From Eleginops maclovinus (taxonomy: Eukaryota; Chordata; Actinopteri; Perciformes; Eleginopidae): 64,000 bases of DNA. Shown here in pieces: positions 52,247 to 64,000 of this stretch. Where the stretch lies: positions 19,546,927-19,610,926 of the forward strand of contig NC_086366.1 in NCBI RefSeq assembly GCF_036324505.1. Direction: 5' to 3'. Made by a program: the position numbers and the translations under genes. The notes under the pieces were generated by a model that was not told where the DNA came from, made no database searches, and was given only the letters and a program-made list of their open reading frames with translations. Every line of letters begins with the position of its first letter. Position 1 is the first letter of the stretch.

Positions 52247-54822
52247 GTATGGCATTCCTCCTTCCTTCTATTTTTGCCCTCCTTCCATTGTAACTCCAGC
52301 CAGCATTAACAAATCATGCACACACACCATGCTCTTCCCCTACATTGACATATGCAAACATTATGCACCTCTTTTTGCCTCAAACAGCTCATTTGAAAGA
52401 TCCCCACCTCCCATCAACTTTGTTTTGCCATATTGTCACACAGTAATCTCCACTTAGCACTTTCGCACCTGGTGAGTCAAGTAGTGTACCTCTCTATACG
52501 TGTTGAATATTTGGTCTGTGTGCGGCCTTGCTTTCTCAATAGGGGGGTGTTGGGAAAGGGGGTTTCATAACCTGTGCTATGCATTATGGATGAGTTTGCA
52601 GCTGTGAGCAGGGCCTGATAGGTGCTGAGGCCGCATCCTCTCTAATTAAAAGAGTTCATGGTCTGGTTGGTGCAGGGCAAGCAGGGGGTGGAGGCTCTGC
52701 TGCAACCCTGCCTCTCTGCCTTCAGCACCCTCCCTCACTCTCACTGTGTCCTTGGTAATGGACCACCTGGCACGGGAGCGTCTGCCAGAGGAGAACACTT
52801 GCAGCCTCACGTTTGGAGCTGTTGCAGGCTCGCTCGGGCAGGGTCTCAGCAGGGGCTCCTCTCTGAAAAGGCCTGCCAATTAAGTTGAACCGGTGCCAAC
52901 AGAGAGCGGATCTTTATTTATCCTTGGAATAAACATTCGGAGCTTACTAATCATCTGTCTCCACTGGTCTAACCAGAGTTCTTTTGGTCCATGTCCTTCC
53001 ATAAAATGAAGGCTAATGTCCAAACGTGTCCAGGAGGCAGGACACTTTATAATGGTGTTAGTCTTCAACTGTGAGCCCCTTTCCTCTGGGAAACAAGAGA
53101 ACAAAAATGAAATAGTTATTTATTTTTCATAGTTTTGAATACTCTACAATTGAATACCCATTATTCAATAGTGCAGCACTGTTGTTGCTCCTCCTATTAT
53201 GTTTACTTTTTATATAAAAAACCTTCAGACTGTAATTAAATCCCATCTTTCTGCTCTTTATCATATTAAAATATGCATTATACTCATCAATAAAAGGAAA
53301 CACTTGAGTTCGCACAATTGCCTTCTGCAAATGTTTCCTTTTTTGGACAAGGCCCGTCTTTATCATCTTTATTATTTAGCTTACGTAAGTAAATTATGAT
53401 GGAGTGGCTTTTCCATATTAGACAAACACGAAACTGAAAAGTTGGGGATATTTGTCAATATCTTTGTTCCAACATATTGAAATGTAGTTGTAGTTTGAAT
53501 CCCCCATTTGTAATTCATAAATGTGTAATATCATGTATAAAAGTGGATGCATCTATGGCTGTATTTTGACTCATGCCATTATACTGTGCTCTAGCTGTAT
53601 TGCGACAGCCAAAATATGACTGATGCAATCCTCAGCTTACCATGTGATCTACAACACCAATCTGTTCTTAGCACTTCTTCCTTTTAGCCTACTTAATACA
53701 AAGTACTTAAAGAATATTCACACATCTGTTTCATTCTCTTCACTCTTTCTCTCTTGATCTGATGTTTCTCACTTGTATACATGTCCTATTCACCGCTGCC
53801 GTCTCCCTCCCTCTTCTCGCTCTCTCATTCTCACACTCCTGTTCTCCCTGTGTGATGTAAGAGCTCTGAGACAGCTGCCCCAGTCTCTTTAGTTGATAAA
53901 ATGGGTCAGCTTAGCATTCTCTCTATCAAGGCACAAGTACGCAAACGGTGACAGACTAGTGCATTTGATATCTGGAGATGTTACCCTTCTGCCTCTGCTT
54001 CAGCAAGGGGATATGAATCACAAGGTAGCAGATAAATGCCAAACAGCCCTAGCAAAATGGGGCAGATAATCCTGTGTTCTATGCCCTTGTGAAGACCTAT
54101 CCGGAGAGAACCAGAGGAATGTTTCACCCGTTGGTCTGCACCAGCCCACTTTCAACTCCCCTGGGGTCACATGCCCACATACTCACCTGCATAATAGTGT
54201 TGTCCTCCCACTGTTTTATTTTCTACTTCCCTTAATGACAGGACACACACACTCCCTGAAGGATAATGTTATTGATTACCAAAAAGAGCCTGGAGACAAC
54301 TCATGAAAAAAAAGAGAGCAAATGATGACACAGAGCTTTATTCAATGCTGTTTGTTACACCTCAATCGTCTTTTGCAGGCATTAACAGCAATGCTTTCAT
54401 CATAATGGCGGCCACATTTGAAAATCACATACAGACAGATCTTATTAGGACTGCCAGTGTATGCTCTCATTATCCAGAGGTAGTAGCAAAGATACAGGAG
54501 GCCAATCTACTGTAGTAATGAGTGAATATTGATTTAGAAAGATCCCTCTTTATCTGATTTTACTGCACAGGGATATTACAAGCTTCACAAAAGGTGTATT
54601 GAATTAATCAACTTCAGCCGAGAGTGATTATAACCAAACCCATTTAAAATCCTAACATGATTTGTCAGAGAAATACAAGCCACAATCAAGCCCACATTGT
54701 TGTCATTGTGTTCTGGTTGGGGCCTGTTTACAAACACTATACCGTATTATCTGTTACCCACTAAGCCTGCTTTATTAAGTATTCCGTGCCGACCTCTGTC
54801 TTTGTCCTTTTTTGCTTCACAG
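52247..54822 (+). other. tenm4: tenm4 intron
   Basis: 2.6 kb intron (GTATGG to CTTCACAG). A non-repetitive block near 54290-54520 may be conserved noncoding sequence. No exon or RNA gene recognised; the 52646-52888 frames on both strands have no product. Confidence 0.8.
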
Positions 54823-54969
54823 AGGGCTGCCCTGGTTTGTGCAATGGAAATGGTAGGTGCACTCTGGGTAACAATGGCTGGTTCTGTGTGTGCCAGCTGG
54901 GTTGGAGGGGCACTGGCTGTGACACCTCTATGGAAACTGCCTGCAGTGATGTCAAGGACAACGATGGAG
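54823..54969 (+). CDS. tenm4: tenm4 exon: EGF-like repeat 8
   Basis: 147 nt, phase 1 both ends (TTCACAG acceptor, GTAAAA donor). It reads [20 protein letters not shown] then [20 protein letters not shown] and CSDVKDNDG. The EGF has six cysteines and the longer loop between cysteines 3 and 4 typical of EGF8. The tail enters the Cys/Asp-rich segment (KDND-DG) that follows EGF8 and probably binds calcium. Confidence 0.96.
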
Positions 54970-55846
54970 GTAAAATCACAAACAACACACACAGCAATGC
55001 CTTCTGACACTGGCCAATAATCAACAGGGACTCTCAGCCGGACATGATTTGACTAAAGAATACACTTTTGAGAATACACCGTGCCTGCTTTATTCTTTCC
55101 AGGCACAGTTGTACATTTATGCAGGTGTGGTGAGGATGGAGAATGGTGTGCAGTCAATCACCTGGACAACAAGTATTTATTAAAAAGCAGAGTAGTAGCC
55201 TGCAGGCCTGAGCATGGGCTGGCCCCAGGAGGAAGTCCCTGCTCTGCCCTCTAACTAGCCCCGAGCAGAGCCAGGCACACACACAAAGCCAGCCAGGGGG
55301 CTGCACTACTCCGGGGGCCAAGTGGAACACGTGACTTCCTTTCTTCCAGACCTCATTTTTGGGCTTGAGCTATGTGCTAGCATCCCTTATTCATGTAGGC
55401 ACTGTTTGTCCGCCCGCCCACCCATCCCCGTGCAGGAACTACAAGCCCTTCACTGGCAAAGCAGGGGTGCTGCTGGGGATTTGACTGACTCCTGACAGCA
55501 GGGTTTATTTTTATCACCCATCTGGCCAGATAGGTCCCTGAAAGCAAAGGGTAGCGAGTCCAATGACCCACTTTAGTAAAGTGCATTGCGCAGCAGCTCT
55601 TTCTGTCTCTTGTAATTTCATCTAAATTAAAGACAAGAGAACCTCAAGCAATTCTAGAGGTGTTCAAGTATTCTCCAGGATGAGATGTTCATAATGTGGC
55701 TTTACTCGTGTAATAAAAGAGCAGTCAAAATGAATAATGCCCCAGTGGCTCCAACATATACAGTACGCTTAGTTTCTTTTGCCAGGTGTGTGTCCAAGCT
55801 GTTGTATAATTACAGAGTGTGTGTGGGACTTGTTTGACCTTGTCAG
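54970..55846 (+). other. tenm4: tenm4 intron
   Basis: 0.9 kb intron (GTAAAA to CTTGTCAG). The 55180-55480 part is GC-rich; nothing was recognised in it. Confidence 0.85.
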
Positions 55847-56063
55847 ATGGCCTAGTGGACTGCATGGATCCAGACTGCTGTCTGCAGGCAACCTGTCACA
55901 CCACCTCTCTGTGCGTTGGCTCACCGGACCCCCTGGACATCATCCAGGAGACACAGATGTCCTCTACACAGAGCAACCTGCAGACTTTCTATGACCGGGT
56001 GCACTTCCTGGTGGGCAGAGACAGCACCCACATCATCCCTGGTGCCAACCCCTTCGACGGCAA
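55847..56063 (+). CDS. tenm4: tenm4 exon: cysteine-rich segment after EGF8
   Basis: 217 nt exon, phase 1 in and phase 2 out (TGTCAG acceptor, GTGAGT donor). It completes Asp of the [18 protein letters not shown] motif (here [17 protein letters not shown] across the junction), then [36 protein letters not shown] and NPFDG. The Asp-rich Cys-paired motif is the conserved teneurin C-rich domain; DIIQETQ and RDSTHIIPG agree best with teneurin-4. It leads into the transthyretin-like fold. Confidence 0.96.
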
Positions 56064-59000
56064 GTGAGTGACTCGTGCTTTTCTGTCCCCAGACATCACG
56101 CAGTGCTACATCCTGTTGGACAAATCTGTTTTTCTCATGCGAGTCATTATTTTCCGTTTTGTTCTGTTTTTGTCATGCTTCAGTTTGAAACTTAATTTGG
56201 TTTCTCGGAGTGTTTGACTGTGATTGTATACACTAATTTTAATTATATTAAACAGTGATTCTGTCTGAATTTGTATTATAGCTAACGTTTGTTTTAAGCA
56301 ATGACATTTCAGCTGCAAGCAAATATCAATCAGTGGCTTTTATTATGAATGTAGGCCAATGCAATTAAGATGCTAAGGTTATCTCACTGCAAATGGCAAA
56401 AAACGTTTGGCTTTTTTAAAAACCCAAACCAATATGTCTGTGCTATTGGCAGTTGAGGCTGAAATAGGCAGGGACCGGTGGTAGGATGATGGACAGATGG
56501 TGATAGACAAACATAGAATATGGCAAAAGGCAGATAGTATTCCTTTCCACGAAAGGCATCTCATATTCATGTATTGTGATTACTTTTATTGTAATCCAAC
56601 TGAGGCCCTCTCCCAGAGGCAGAGCCCACGACACCCCAGCCATGGAATCTGAGGCGCTTTCATATCAGGCAGGATGGCTGTCAGGGTCCCATAAGACTCC
56701 CCTGCCTCTCTTTTCCTTTGTCTCCTTCTCTTTTCATCTTTAATCGCTTGTGATTCTGTGTCACCTTATTTGCATTCCACTTGCTTATGGATCGCTCTCA
56801 TCTCGGCTTATTATACTCCTGTGAAACAAACAGACAACAGTCAGAACAAAAATAAATTGAGAAAAGAAGTTTCAAATTTGTTGTCTCTGGTAGAAAAATG
56901 TTATAAACTGGTGTCAAAAACAGTGGACATATCAAACAAATTCAACAGCGTACAGATGTGACTTTAAAGTGTTTTAAATGAGGTGGTCTTTTTTCAAATT
57001 GATGGCACAGGGTTATTGTTTCAGACATTCCTATTTTTAGTCCAGCAGAGCTGTTGCTTTGTTCTTGAAGGGAAAATAGATCTCTTAAATGTCCCTGCTA
57101 AGCAAGATCATTTCCATTAGTACATTTGCTAAACAGTGTATCTTTGTATTGGATGCTTTTTAAAATGTGGGAATAATGTGCTGTTTGCTACCCCCATGGT
57201 GCCCGTCTTACCTCACTGTTTGCAGTAAAACATGTTTTTATCTCTGCAATTACATATTCAGCATGTGGCTCCTTCATTTCTCAGTCATCAGACCGAAATC
57301 ACTCCATTCGTAGTGAGATTAAAAAAAAGGGATGACTTCAACTGTCATCAAACTCTGCCTGATCCTGAACTATTTGCCGTCGTGTCAGCCCACACTGTAG
57401 AAAAAGCACTTGTAACACACTTTGTGACATTTTGCCTCATTGACATTTTTCTGGCTCTCGAGAACCACTCAACATTTTGCAGTTCTTCACTGGACAGAGG
57501 ACGAGGCGCAGAGGGTTGAGTAATACTCCTGTCTCTCTCACAAGAAGATGCAGCCATAAATAAGTAAAGTCAAGAATCCAGAGATGAGCTGCAAGATTGG
57601 GGGCCTTGGCTCACCTAAAAATATCAGTGATAATCTATTATTCATGCTGGGTATTCATTCCCCACCCACTGACAGATATGAGCGATTATGACAGGGTGCT
57701 CTAGGCTTCAGATGAGCCTTACAGGCACGCTTTCAGCATCTTCCTGATATGCCTGCCCTGGTCACCTGATCATCTTTTTATTGATCCATTAACCGCTTCC
57801 TCATGCTAGTAGACATGTTGGAGTGCTATTTCTGATGTTTCCCACCACAGAAAAGCTGCAAAGGTGCCACTGAATAAAGCATCTGCCACTGCATAAAACG
57901 TCTCGACTCTCCACCGTGACACATAATACAAGAGACTGCCGAGACCCAGCAGCGGATGCTGGCTTGAATAATAAACAGGGACTTTGTCTGTGGAACAATT
58001 TGGCCTAAGATTTATAGCTGGCTTATAACTGCAAGGCAGAGCTGTTCGCTTCATTTACAGGCTTGCTCTTTTATTATTATTTTATTTATAACTATTTTAT
58101 TAACATTAGGCCATTAGTGTCAGACATTCTCTCGTTTGTTTGCTTCTCGGTGTACGCTAGGCCTTTTAGCAGCATTACAATTTGCAGAGCTAAAAATTGA
58201 CAATGACGTCTCCTAACTTTGACTTTACTCCTTGTGTGCTTGCTAACAACTAGGTAGGGAAAGAGAGTGCTGCAGGGACATTTGCGTCAGGGCTTACCCT
58301 ACAATCAGGTACTCTGCGTAGATAATGATGTTTGTGTTGCTTTTGCTGGGATGGTACTATATATTAGCTTCACTCATTTAAAGTTCTCTCTACTTAAGCC
58401 TGGTATGCATTTTTTATTCTGTCTGAAAGCGTTCTGGGCAGTGTAGCTCTTTTACAACTACACGCTAAAGTATACTGCTCTATGTCTTTGACGCTTATCT
58501 GTGAAATTATTTTAGTACCAAAGGTTGTTCTATTTCATTAAAAGTCATTTATTTTCTATGTTTTTGGTTATTGTGAAATTGATTGTAGAGTCAGTTCAGA
58601 ACAGCTTGTTTAAATGATGCAGATTCATCATGTCGAAAGTAAGTGAAGTGATGAGGGGTATCAGCATCATGCATTAACATGACATCAATGATCAAATCCG
58701 AGGACTTGACTCGAATAAGACTTGTTATCCATAATACTCCCTCTTTAAAAAACATAAACTATAGAAGATTTCCTGCTGAGTTAATTTTTCACAGCTTGTC
58801 CTCACTTTGCCCTCTGTGGATGGTGTATGATAGACTGGAGGTTGGAGATACTGTGAAGTCCCTTTTGACTTTGTGAATCCTCTCGGACTAGTGAAATCTC
58901 ATACGGAGGGGAAGTTTCTGCAGCGTGCGCTTCACGCTTCCTTTGCTGCTCTTTCTCTCTGTTCTATTTGATGTCAATATTTAAATCATTTGTCTTGACA

Positions 59001-60208
59001 GCGAGGAATCATCTCCCCATGTGGTTCACAGAAGCAGGAAGGAGATAGTTCCACTTACCCAGCTCCATCTGAAGAAAATGTGGATGATTGCCTCTTCAAA
59101 CAAGACTCTAAAATAAACTGTCGGCTTGAATGATTAATCGTAGACAGCAAGGCCAGTGCTGGGTTAACTCTAGTAGTAACTCTTTCTCCTTTTTTTAAAA
59201 ATGTATTTTTGGGCCAGAGGGCCTTTATTACAGATATTAGAGTTAAAAGGGGGAGACAGAGGGGAGGACATTGCCTGAAATGTAAGGCCAGCTCGGGATT
59301 CAAACCTGCTTACTGGGCGACTGTAGTAGTAATTCTAAGATAGCAATGCATCCAGATAGATGTTTGGGTGTAAGTCCAAAGATTTAGAGCTGTATCTCCT
59401 TGCTTGTTTACAGTGCAGTGGTGGACAGCCAAGGTCTTCTGAAGGGGATCTGGCCTTATTAACATAAAAGTGGGTTTCTGGGGACTATGATAGTGTGGGG
59501 TGAATGATCTTGCCTCTGGTAAGGACATGTTGAGGGCAGCTACTAACACGCGAGTGTTAATTGTTTCCAGTATGTGGCAGTGTTTAAGACCCAAATGTAT
59601 TAAAAATAGCTATAGTCTAATGACAAAGTGGCAGTAAGGCATTTGTTAGGGGACCGATTTTTTGCAAACGACCACAGAATCGGTGGCTGACCATGAGTTG
59701 GGCCTTTGCTAATGACATGAGCAGTATTCTACGAGGGGGGCGTGATACAGCAAGGTCTCCACTCAGCAGTTCGGTAAGATTAGGAGGTGAATTTGGAAGA
59801 CTTCCCACTATTGATTGGTGGGGACTGATGATCAGATCTAATTTATTCAGCTTCTGGAGACCTGGTGTCAGTCTGGAAATCTGTCAAGGTCTTGATAACC
59901 AGCCAAGCGAGTCTTGCAATCTGCAGTCCTATTATTTCCCTCTCTTGCATTCTGTAATGGAAAAGATAAATCCTCTTTTTTTTAATTAGTGGAAAAGCAA
60001 AGTAAAGCTTACTTATCTCATTATCCTTCTATTCTGGATATAAAAACCCTTGGAGACTTCCTAGGAGGTGGAAGTGTGGTCTGTTTCTGTTATGGCTGTT
60101 TGTTTTATTGTATACCGTATTTACCTTAGATAACGTCCATATTTAATGGATGTCCGTTTTTCTAAAGTATCTCACCATTGTAACTGTGTTGCACTTTCTC
60201 CCATGCAG
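56064..60208 (+). other. tenm4: tenm4 intron
   Basis: 4.1 kb intron (GTGAGT to CCATGCAG). It contains a minus-strand SINE near 59201. No exon or RNA gene was recognised. Confidence 0.8.
59201..59330 (-). mobile_element. tRNA-derived SINE fragment (minus orientation)
   Basis: The block GGGCCAGAGGGCCTTTATTA is the 3' end of a common fish SINE read backwards, followed by a purine-rich GGGGGAGACAGAGGGGAGGACA stretch in the same orientation and the reversed B-box-like GGGATTCAAACCTGC (forward GCAGGTTTGAATCCC). The A-box end is not clear, so the copy is truncated or strongly diverged. Confidence 0.7.
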
Positions 60209-60328
60209 CCATGCTTGTGTCATTCGTGGACAAGTGGTGACATCAGACGGAACACCGCTGGTTGGCGTCAACATCAGTTTCATCAACAACCCATCCTATG
60301 GCTACACAATCACGAGACAGGATGGAAG
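60209..60328 (+). CDS. tenm4: tenm4 exon: transthyretin-like domain, first part
   Basis: 120 nt exon, phase 2 at both ends (CCATGCAG acceptor, GTAAGA donor). It completes Asn and reads [20 protein letters not shown] then [19 protein letters not shown]. The [15 protein letters not shown] and [10 protein letters not shown] motifs are the start of the teneurin TTR-related / carboxypeptidase-regulatory-like beta-sandwich just before the NHL-containing super-fold. NIS is a conserved glycosylation sequon. A CA tract follows the donor. Confidence 0.96.
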
Positions 60329-60354
60329 GTAAGAGCCTGCTTCCTTATACTGAC

Positions 60355-60378
60355 CACACACACACACACACACACACA
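60355..60378 (+). repeat. (CA)n microsatellite
   Basis: Twelve CA units beginning 26 nt after the donor of the TTR exon. CA-rich elements close to donors are known binding sites of hnRNP L; relevance here is inference. Confidence 0.9.
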
Positions 60379-60796
60379 ATTACACATACACACCGAAGCA
60401 ATGGAACTGCAACGAAGCACTAAATAAGATGATATTCATAATATTGTCATATATACTGTTGTTTGACTGTGCTGAGTTCTAACGATGGGAGGGAAGAACA
60501 CAGTTGCCACGGCAAACTGCCGCCATTGATCTGCTTTGTGCTTTCATTTGGTCCAATTTTGGAGTTCTCGGCTCAATTCCCAGAGAAATCAAACAAAGCC
60601 CTTCTGGTACACTCATAAGTTATGCTTCAGTAGCAGCAGGGAGGGGAAAAAATAAAATATGCCAATTCAAATCAGCTCAGTGGGCCTATGAAAGAAAGTG
60701 CCGATGGACATGATGTATTTGACAATAGAAGCTTTAGAGAATTATGTGAGGCATTAAAGTTTAAGCCATAGACCTGCAATTAATTGCCTTGCATCT

Positions 60797-60845
60797 ATTT
60801 TTGTAGCTTAATATTATATTTTTGTAGCTTAATATTATATTTTTG
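60797..60845. repeat. 21-bp tandem duplication
   Basis: The unit ATTTTTGTAGCTTAATATTA plus T occurs twice without mismatch and begins a third time (ATTTTTG). AT-rich, no coding sense. Confidence 0.95.
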
Positions 60846-61276
60846 CTATAGATGGTATAGTGGAAAATCCTAACCTTATTAAGTTGTGTGGTGGTTTAAA
60901 ATCTATGTAAACTAAACAAACACATGCATGTTTAGCGACATTTCCACTCGTGTGGCTGCACAATCCCACATATGTTCTGTAAGAAACAGGAAACCGTGTA
61001 TCTAAACTCAGTGTAGAACCACCAGAAACCCTCAATTGAAAGTGTTAAAATATTCAAATGAAAGAAGTGGAGAAAAAGTGTAAGTTCTCTGGCTTTCTTT
61101 GAGCCATTCTTTGCCAGCTGCTTTGGCACCAGTAGAGTTTCTCAAAAAAAATCCAAACAAAAACCACAGACTGGTTTAGATGCTCTTGTTGGAGTGAAAG
61201 AGAGAACACTGCGTAACATTGTCTCCATGAATTATTTTCTGTTCTGAATAATGTTTTTGGATCACAGTCACAACCT

Positions 61277-61393
<117 letters not shown>

Positions 61394-63966
61394 TGCAGTC
61401 ATTTTAGTGAGGCCCTGTGGCAAACCCTGCCCCCCTATCACAGCATGCCTTGGTGTATGCTCTCCAAGCCCCACTTCCTCTCGACACTTTTATCAGTCAC
61501 TGACACTCTAAAGGCCCACATCTTTGCCGCCTGTTTGATTTTAATCATTCTTGCCTCCCCTCATTTCATTCCATCTTCTTGTCAGTCTCCTCTTTTTTTA
61601 CATCTCCACCTCATCGTCTTCACCTTGCTCACTTATTTCATCTGCTCTCCATCCCTTCACGCTATCCCTCCTCCAATCTCCCACTGCCCTCAAGCCTTTC
61701 TTTCCGGATACTACTCTTTTACTTTTCCCTATATTTTCCTTGAAACCAGTTCTCATGTCCTTTCCACTGCACTGGCTTTGCTTCATCTCTATCGTTTTTT
61801 GCTCCTTCATGAATGTCCCCGTTTTTCTTTTGCATCACTCCGTTTCTTCCCTTTGCAAAAGCTCTATACTGTTTTTATCCCTTCCAGCATATGTGTAAAC
61901 ACTACTCCATCTCCCAGGTTCGCCTGTAAACATGCCCAGTCTCCTGCAACTCCCCTGCAATCACTGTAAACCGGCTCAGTGCAGCGTGAAATCAGAAATG
62001 CACCTGTTCAGCCACTTAGAAATGGGAAAGCTGTCTCAACTCATTTTTATGATGTGTTCTTTATTGTCCAAAGGGCTTAGCTTTTAAATTACCTTTTCCA
62101 CTATCTGGAAAAGTTTCTTGCCTAAACAAAAGAGGTTGAGCATCTTTTCTTTACAGCTGCGTAGCCATTTTCTGACTGGCCGATCATTGAGACACACGTG
62201 TCACCTTTTAAGCTTTTTTTCCAATAATGAGAAGAATGCTGATGTGGATTCCAGCTTATTAAAAGATGTTGTGCTTGAAAGAACCTCTATAGAAGACATG
62301 ATATAAATGGAAAAATCAGTATACACTTGGCCTCTTTGCAGTTTGTACAAAAATATCCCATAAGGATTCTTGGATGTCCACATCTCGCATGTACCTATAA
62401 TTTATATTATTTATCTTTTTATGTTTTTTGTCCTTTATTTTTTTATGTCAACAATGGACACCCCTCATAAGTGCTCAAGAAAATATTGTAGTGGAGGCTA
62501 CACTAGAGTTTAAGTGCCTCTTCAGCTATCACTTAAGCATTTATACTGTCTTTATTCATTTTTACTAAACTTATGTGTCCTTGGTTCATGTTAACATCAA
62601 GTAAACGGTGTCTGGATCAGTTTAATTGTACACTGGCTGAGAAATGATCAGCTATCATTTGTATCAGCCTTGCCAAGTTCATTGGCAGGGTTAACTCTTT
62701 GAGCCTGATGCAGTCCCTTAGGGCACAAGCAAGCAAGGTTGTTGTAGGTAGCTTTATATACGTTTTGTCACATGGCTTAAGGCTGTTGTCATGATTGATA
62801 ACAGTCAGTGAATCCCTTCATCGATTGGCCGCGATGCCCATGGCTATCTGTACAGAAGTGTTATGAGCGTGCGTAGCCTTATCCTGCCAGGTGTCATGCA
62901 GACTGACCGGCTGCAGGTGTATGGCGCCTGATGGATCATGGCTACACAAGCGAACAACTGTCACGACCCTTATCAGCTCTGCAGTCCGCACACTAGTGGA
63001 CACCCTCACACCCGGACAAGGGCAAAACAAGGGGGGAAAAAGCCAATCAGATGCTTTAAGGAAGGTTAGACTAAGAAGATTATTTAAACGACCACACATC
63101 AGAGGATGTTGCATTATTTAGAGGCCACTATTTGATCATTTTCCTTGTCATTTGGTAAAAATACTTCCTGTGTGCGATGCGGCCCTCTCCCAGGGGCCTG
63201 TAGGTGACCAGGTGCTAATCGGCTCTTAGAAAGACATGAACTGCAGAAACTCAGCCCAGGTGTAGGCATGCTGTTATATCCAGGCAGCAGTTACAGATGA
63301 TGAAATCGCCAGGGCAGGCTGTTCACTGAGACTCTCTCAAGTCCGACCAGAGGCAAAGGCCCTTAAATTCAGTTCGTAGATGGGATTGCATTGCAGGGCT
63401 TTTAGACTGATGTTAGAGTGGACAGCCTTCATCTAAGGGATCGATAGAGAAGTGGTGGCTGCCTCCCTCCTGCAGCACAAATCTCTTTCTCTCACATACA
63501 TAAATGTGAGCACAGGCGCAGCGCATTACACACGCATGGGGTGGAAACAGCCATGTCTGGATTTATAGCAGGCATCTACTATTTTCCATTCATCAAAGAA
63601 AATCTACAGATTATGAAATGTATTTAGAAATGCGGATCTAATATTGTAATTAATCCCATTGTTTTTTTAGCCTTTGTCTGCCTAAACTATGCTGTATAAT
63701 GGAATAAAAATCCTTTCAAAGCATTAATTTAATAAAACATGCAATGTGTTAAGGTTTGATCGGTTATAACTACCGTTAATTAGAAAACAGTCATTATATT
63801 CAATAATAGTAATGTTGTTGCATGGCTTAATCCTCAACACACAGCAGATTACACGCATTGCTAATGGGAATTCTCACTGTTATTTATTTGAAAAATATAT
63901 AATCCATCTTCTCTGTATGTGAGTCAACATTTATCCTCTCTGACACTGTGCACTTCTGTGTTCCAG

Positions 63967-64000
63967 TTTTGACTTGGTGACCAACGGGGGCATAGCCATA
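63967..64000 (+). CDS. tenm4: tenm4 exon: transthyretin-like domain, continued (cut by window end)
   Basis: Starts after GTGTTCCAG in phase 2, completes Ser and reads FDLVTNGGIAI before the window ends. The SFDLVTNGG motif follows TRQDG in teneurin-4 and closes the first hairpins of the TTR-like domain. Only the first 34 nt are visible, so the exon end is unknown. Confidence 0.95.

Noticed and set aside
61445..61969. 174-codon + frame after the TC tract as a gene
   Set aside because: Strand-wide pyrimidine richness removes stop codons; the peptide is low-complexity hydrophobic and matches no family.

Overview
The window is a single vertebrate gene region. It holds the middle part of a teleost teneurin-4 gene (tenm4, also called ODZ4/Ten-m4) on the + strand, spread over 16 well-supported exons and one candidate microexon, separated by introns of 0.6 to 8.3 kb. 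The first coding exons lie upstream of base 1 and the long C-terminal half (most of the TTR-like domain, NHL, YD-repeat shell, toxin-like ABD/Tox-GHH part) lies downstream of base 64000. The organism looks like a ray-finned fish: the exon peptides match teneurin-4 of vertebrates with fish-like divergence, and the introns carry fish-type tRNA-derived SINEs, a Tc1-type MITE, a hAT transposon and very long dinucleotide tracts.

Layout. 1-12545: intron with no recognised exon. 12546-25032: four exons for the cytoplasmic domain (an acidic/serine cassette exon, a proline-rich exon, a 33-codon cassette, and the exon with the SH3-ligand motif and start of the transmembrane helix). 25033-35561: three exons for the end of the membrane helix and the juxtamembrane ectodomain. 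35562-43276: a 7.7 kb intron that contains a broken hAT transposase on the minus strand (about 38821-41100). 43277-54969: exons for eight EGF-like repeats; every exon here starts and ends in phase 1, and the block contains a 27-nt microexon (52220-52246) and a candidate 33-nt microexon (46092-46124). 55847-64000: exons for the cysteine-rich segment after EGF8 and the transthyretin-like domain, the last one cut by the window end.

How it works together. Teneurins are single-pass type II membrane proteins that form disulfide-linked dimers through unpaired cysteines in EGF2 and EGF5 and bind latrophilins and other teneurins at synapses. The sequence here shows both five-cysteine EGFs, the helix, the proline-rich cytoplasmic motif and several symmetric exons that could be skipped without a frameshift. 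Dinucleotide tracts sit close to several splice sites (TG about 80 nt before the first cassette exon, GT about 21 nt after the EGF7 donor, CA about 26 nt after a TTR-exon donor). The most promising material for follow-up is this splicing architecture rather than a new gene system. No second host gene, rRNA, tRNA gene, CRISPR array or operon was found.
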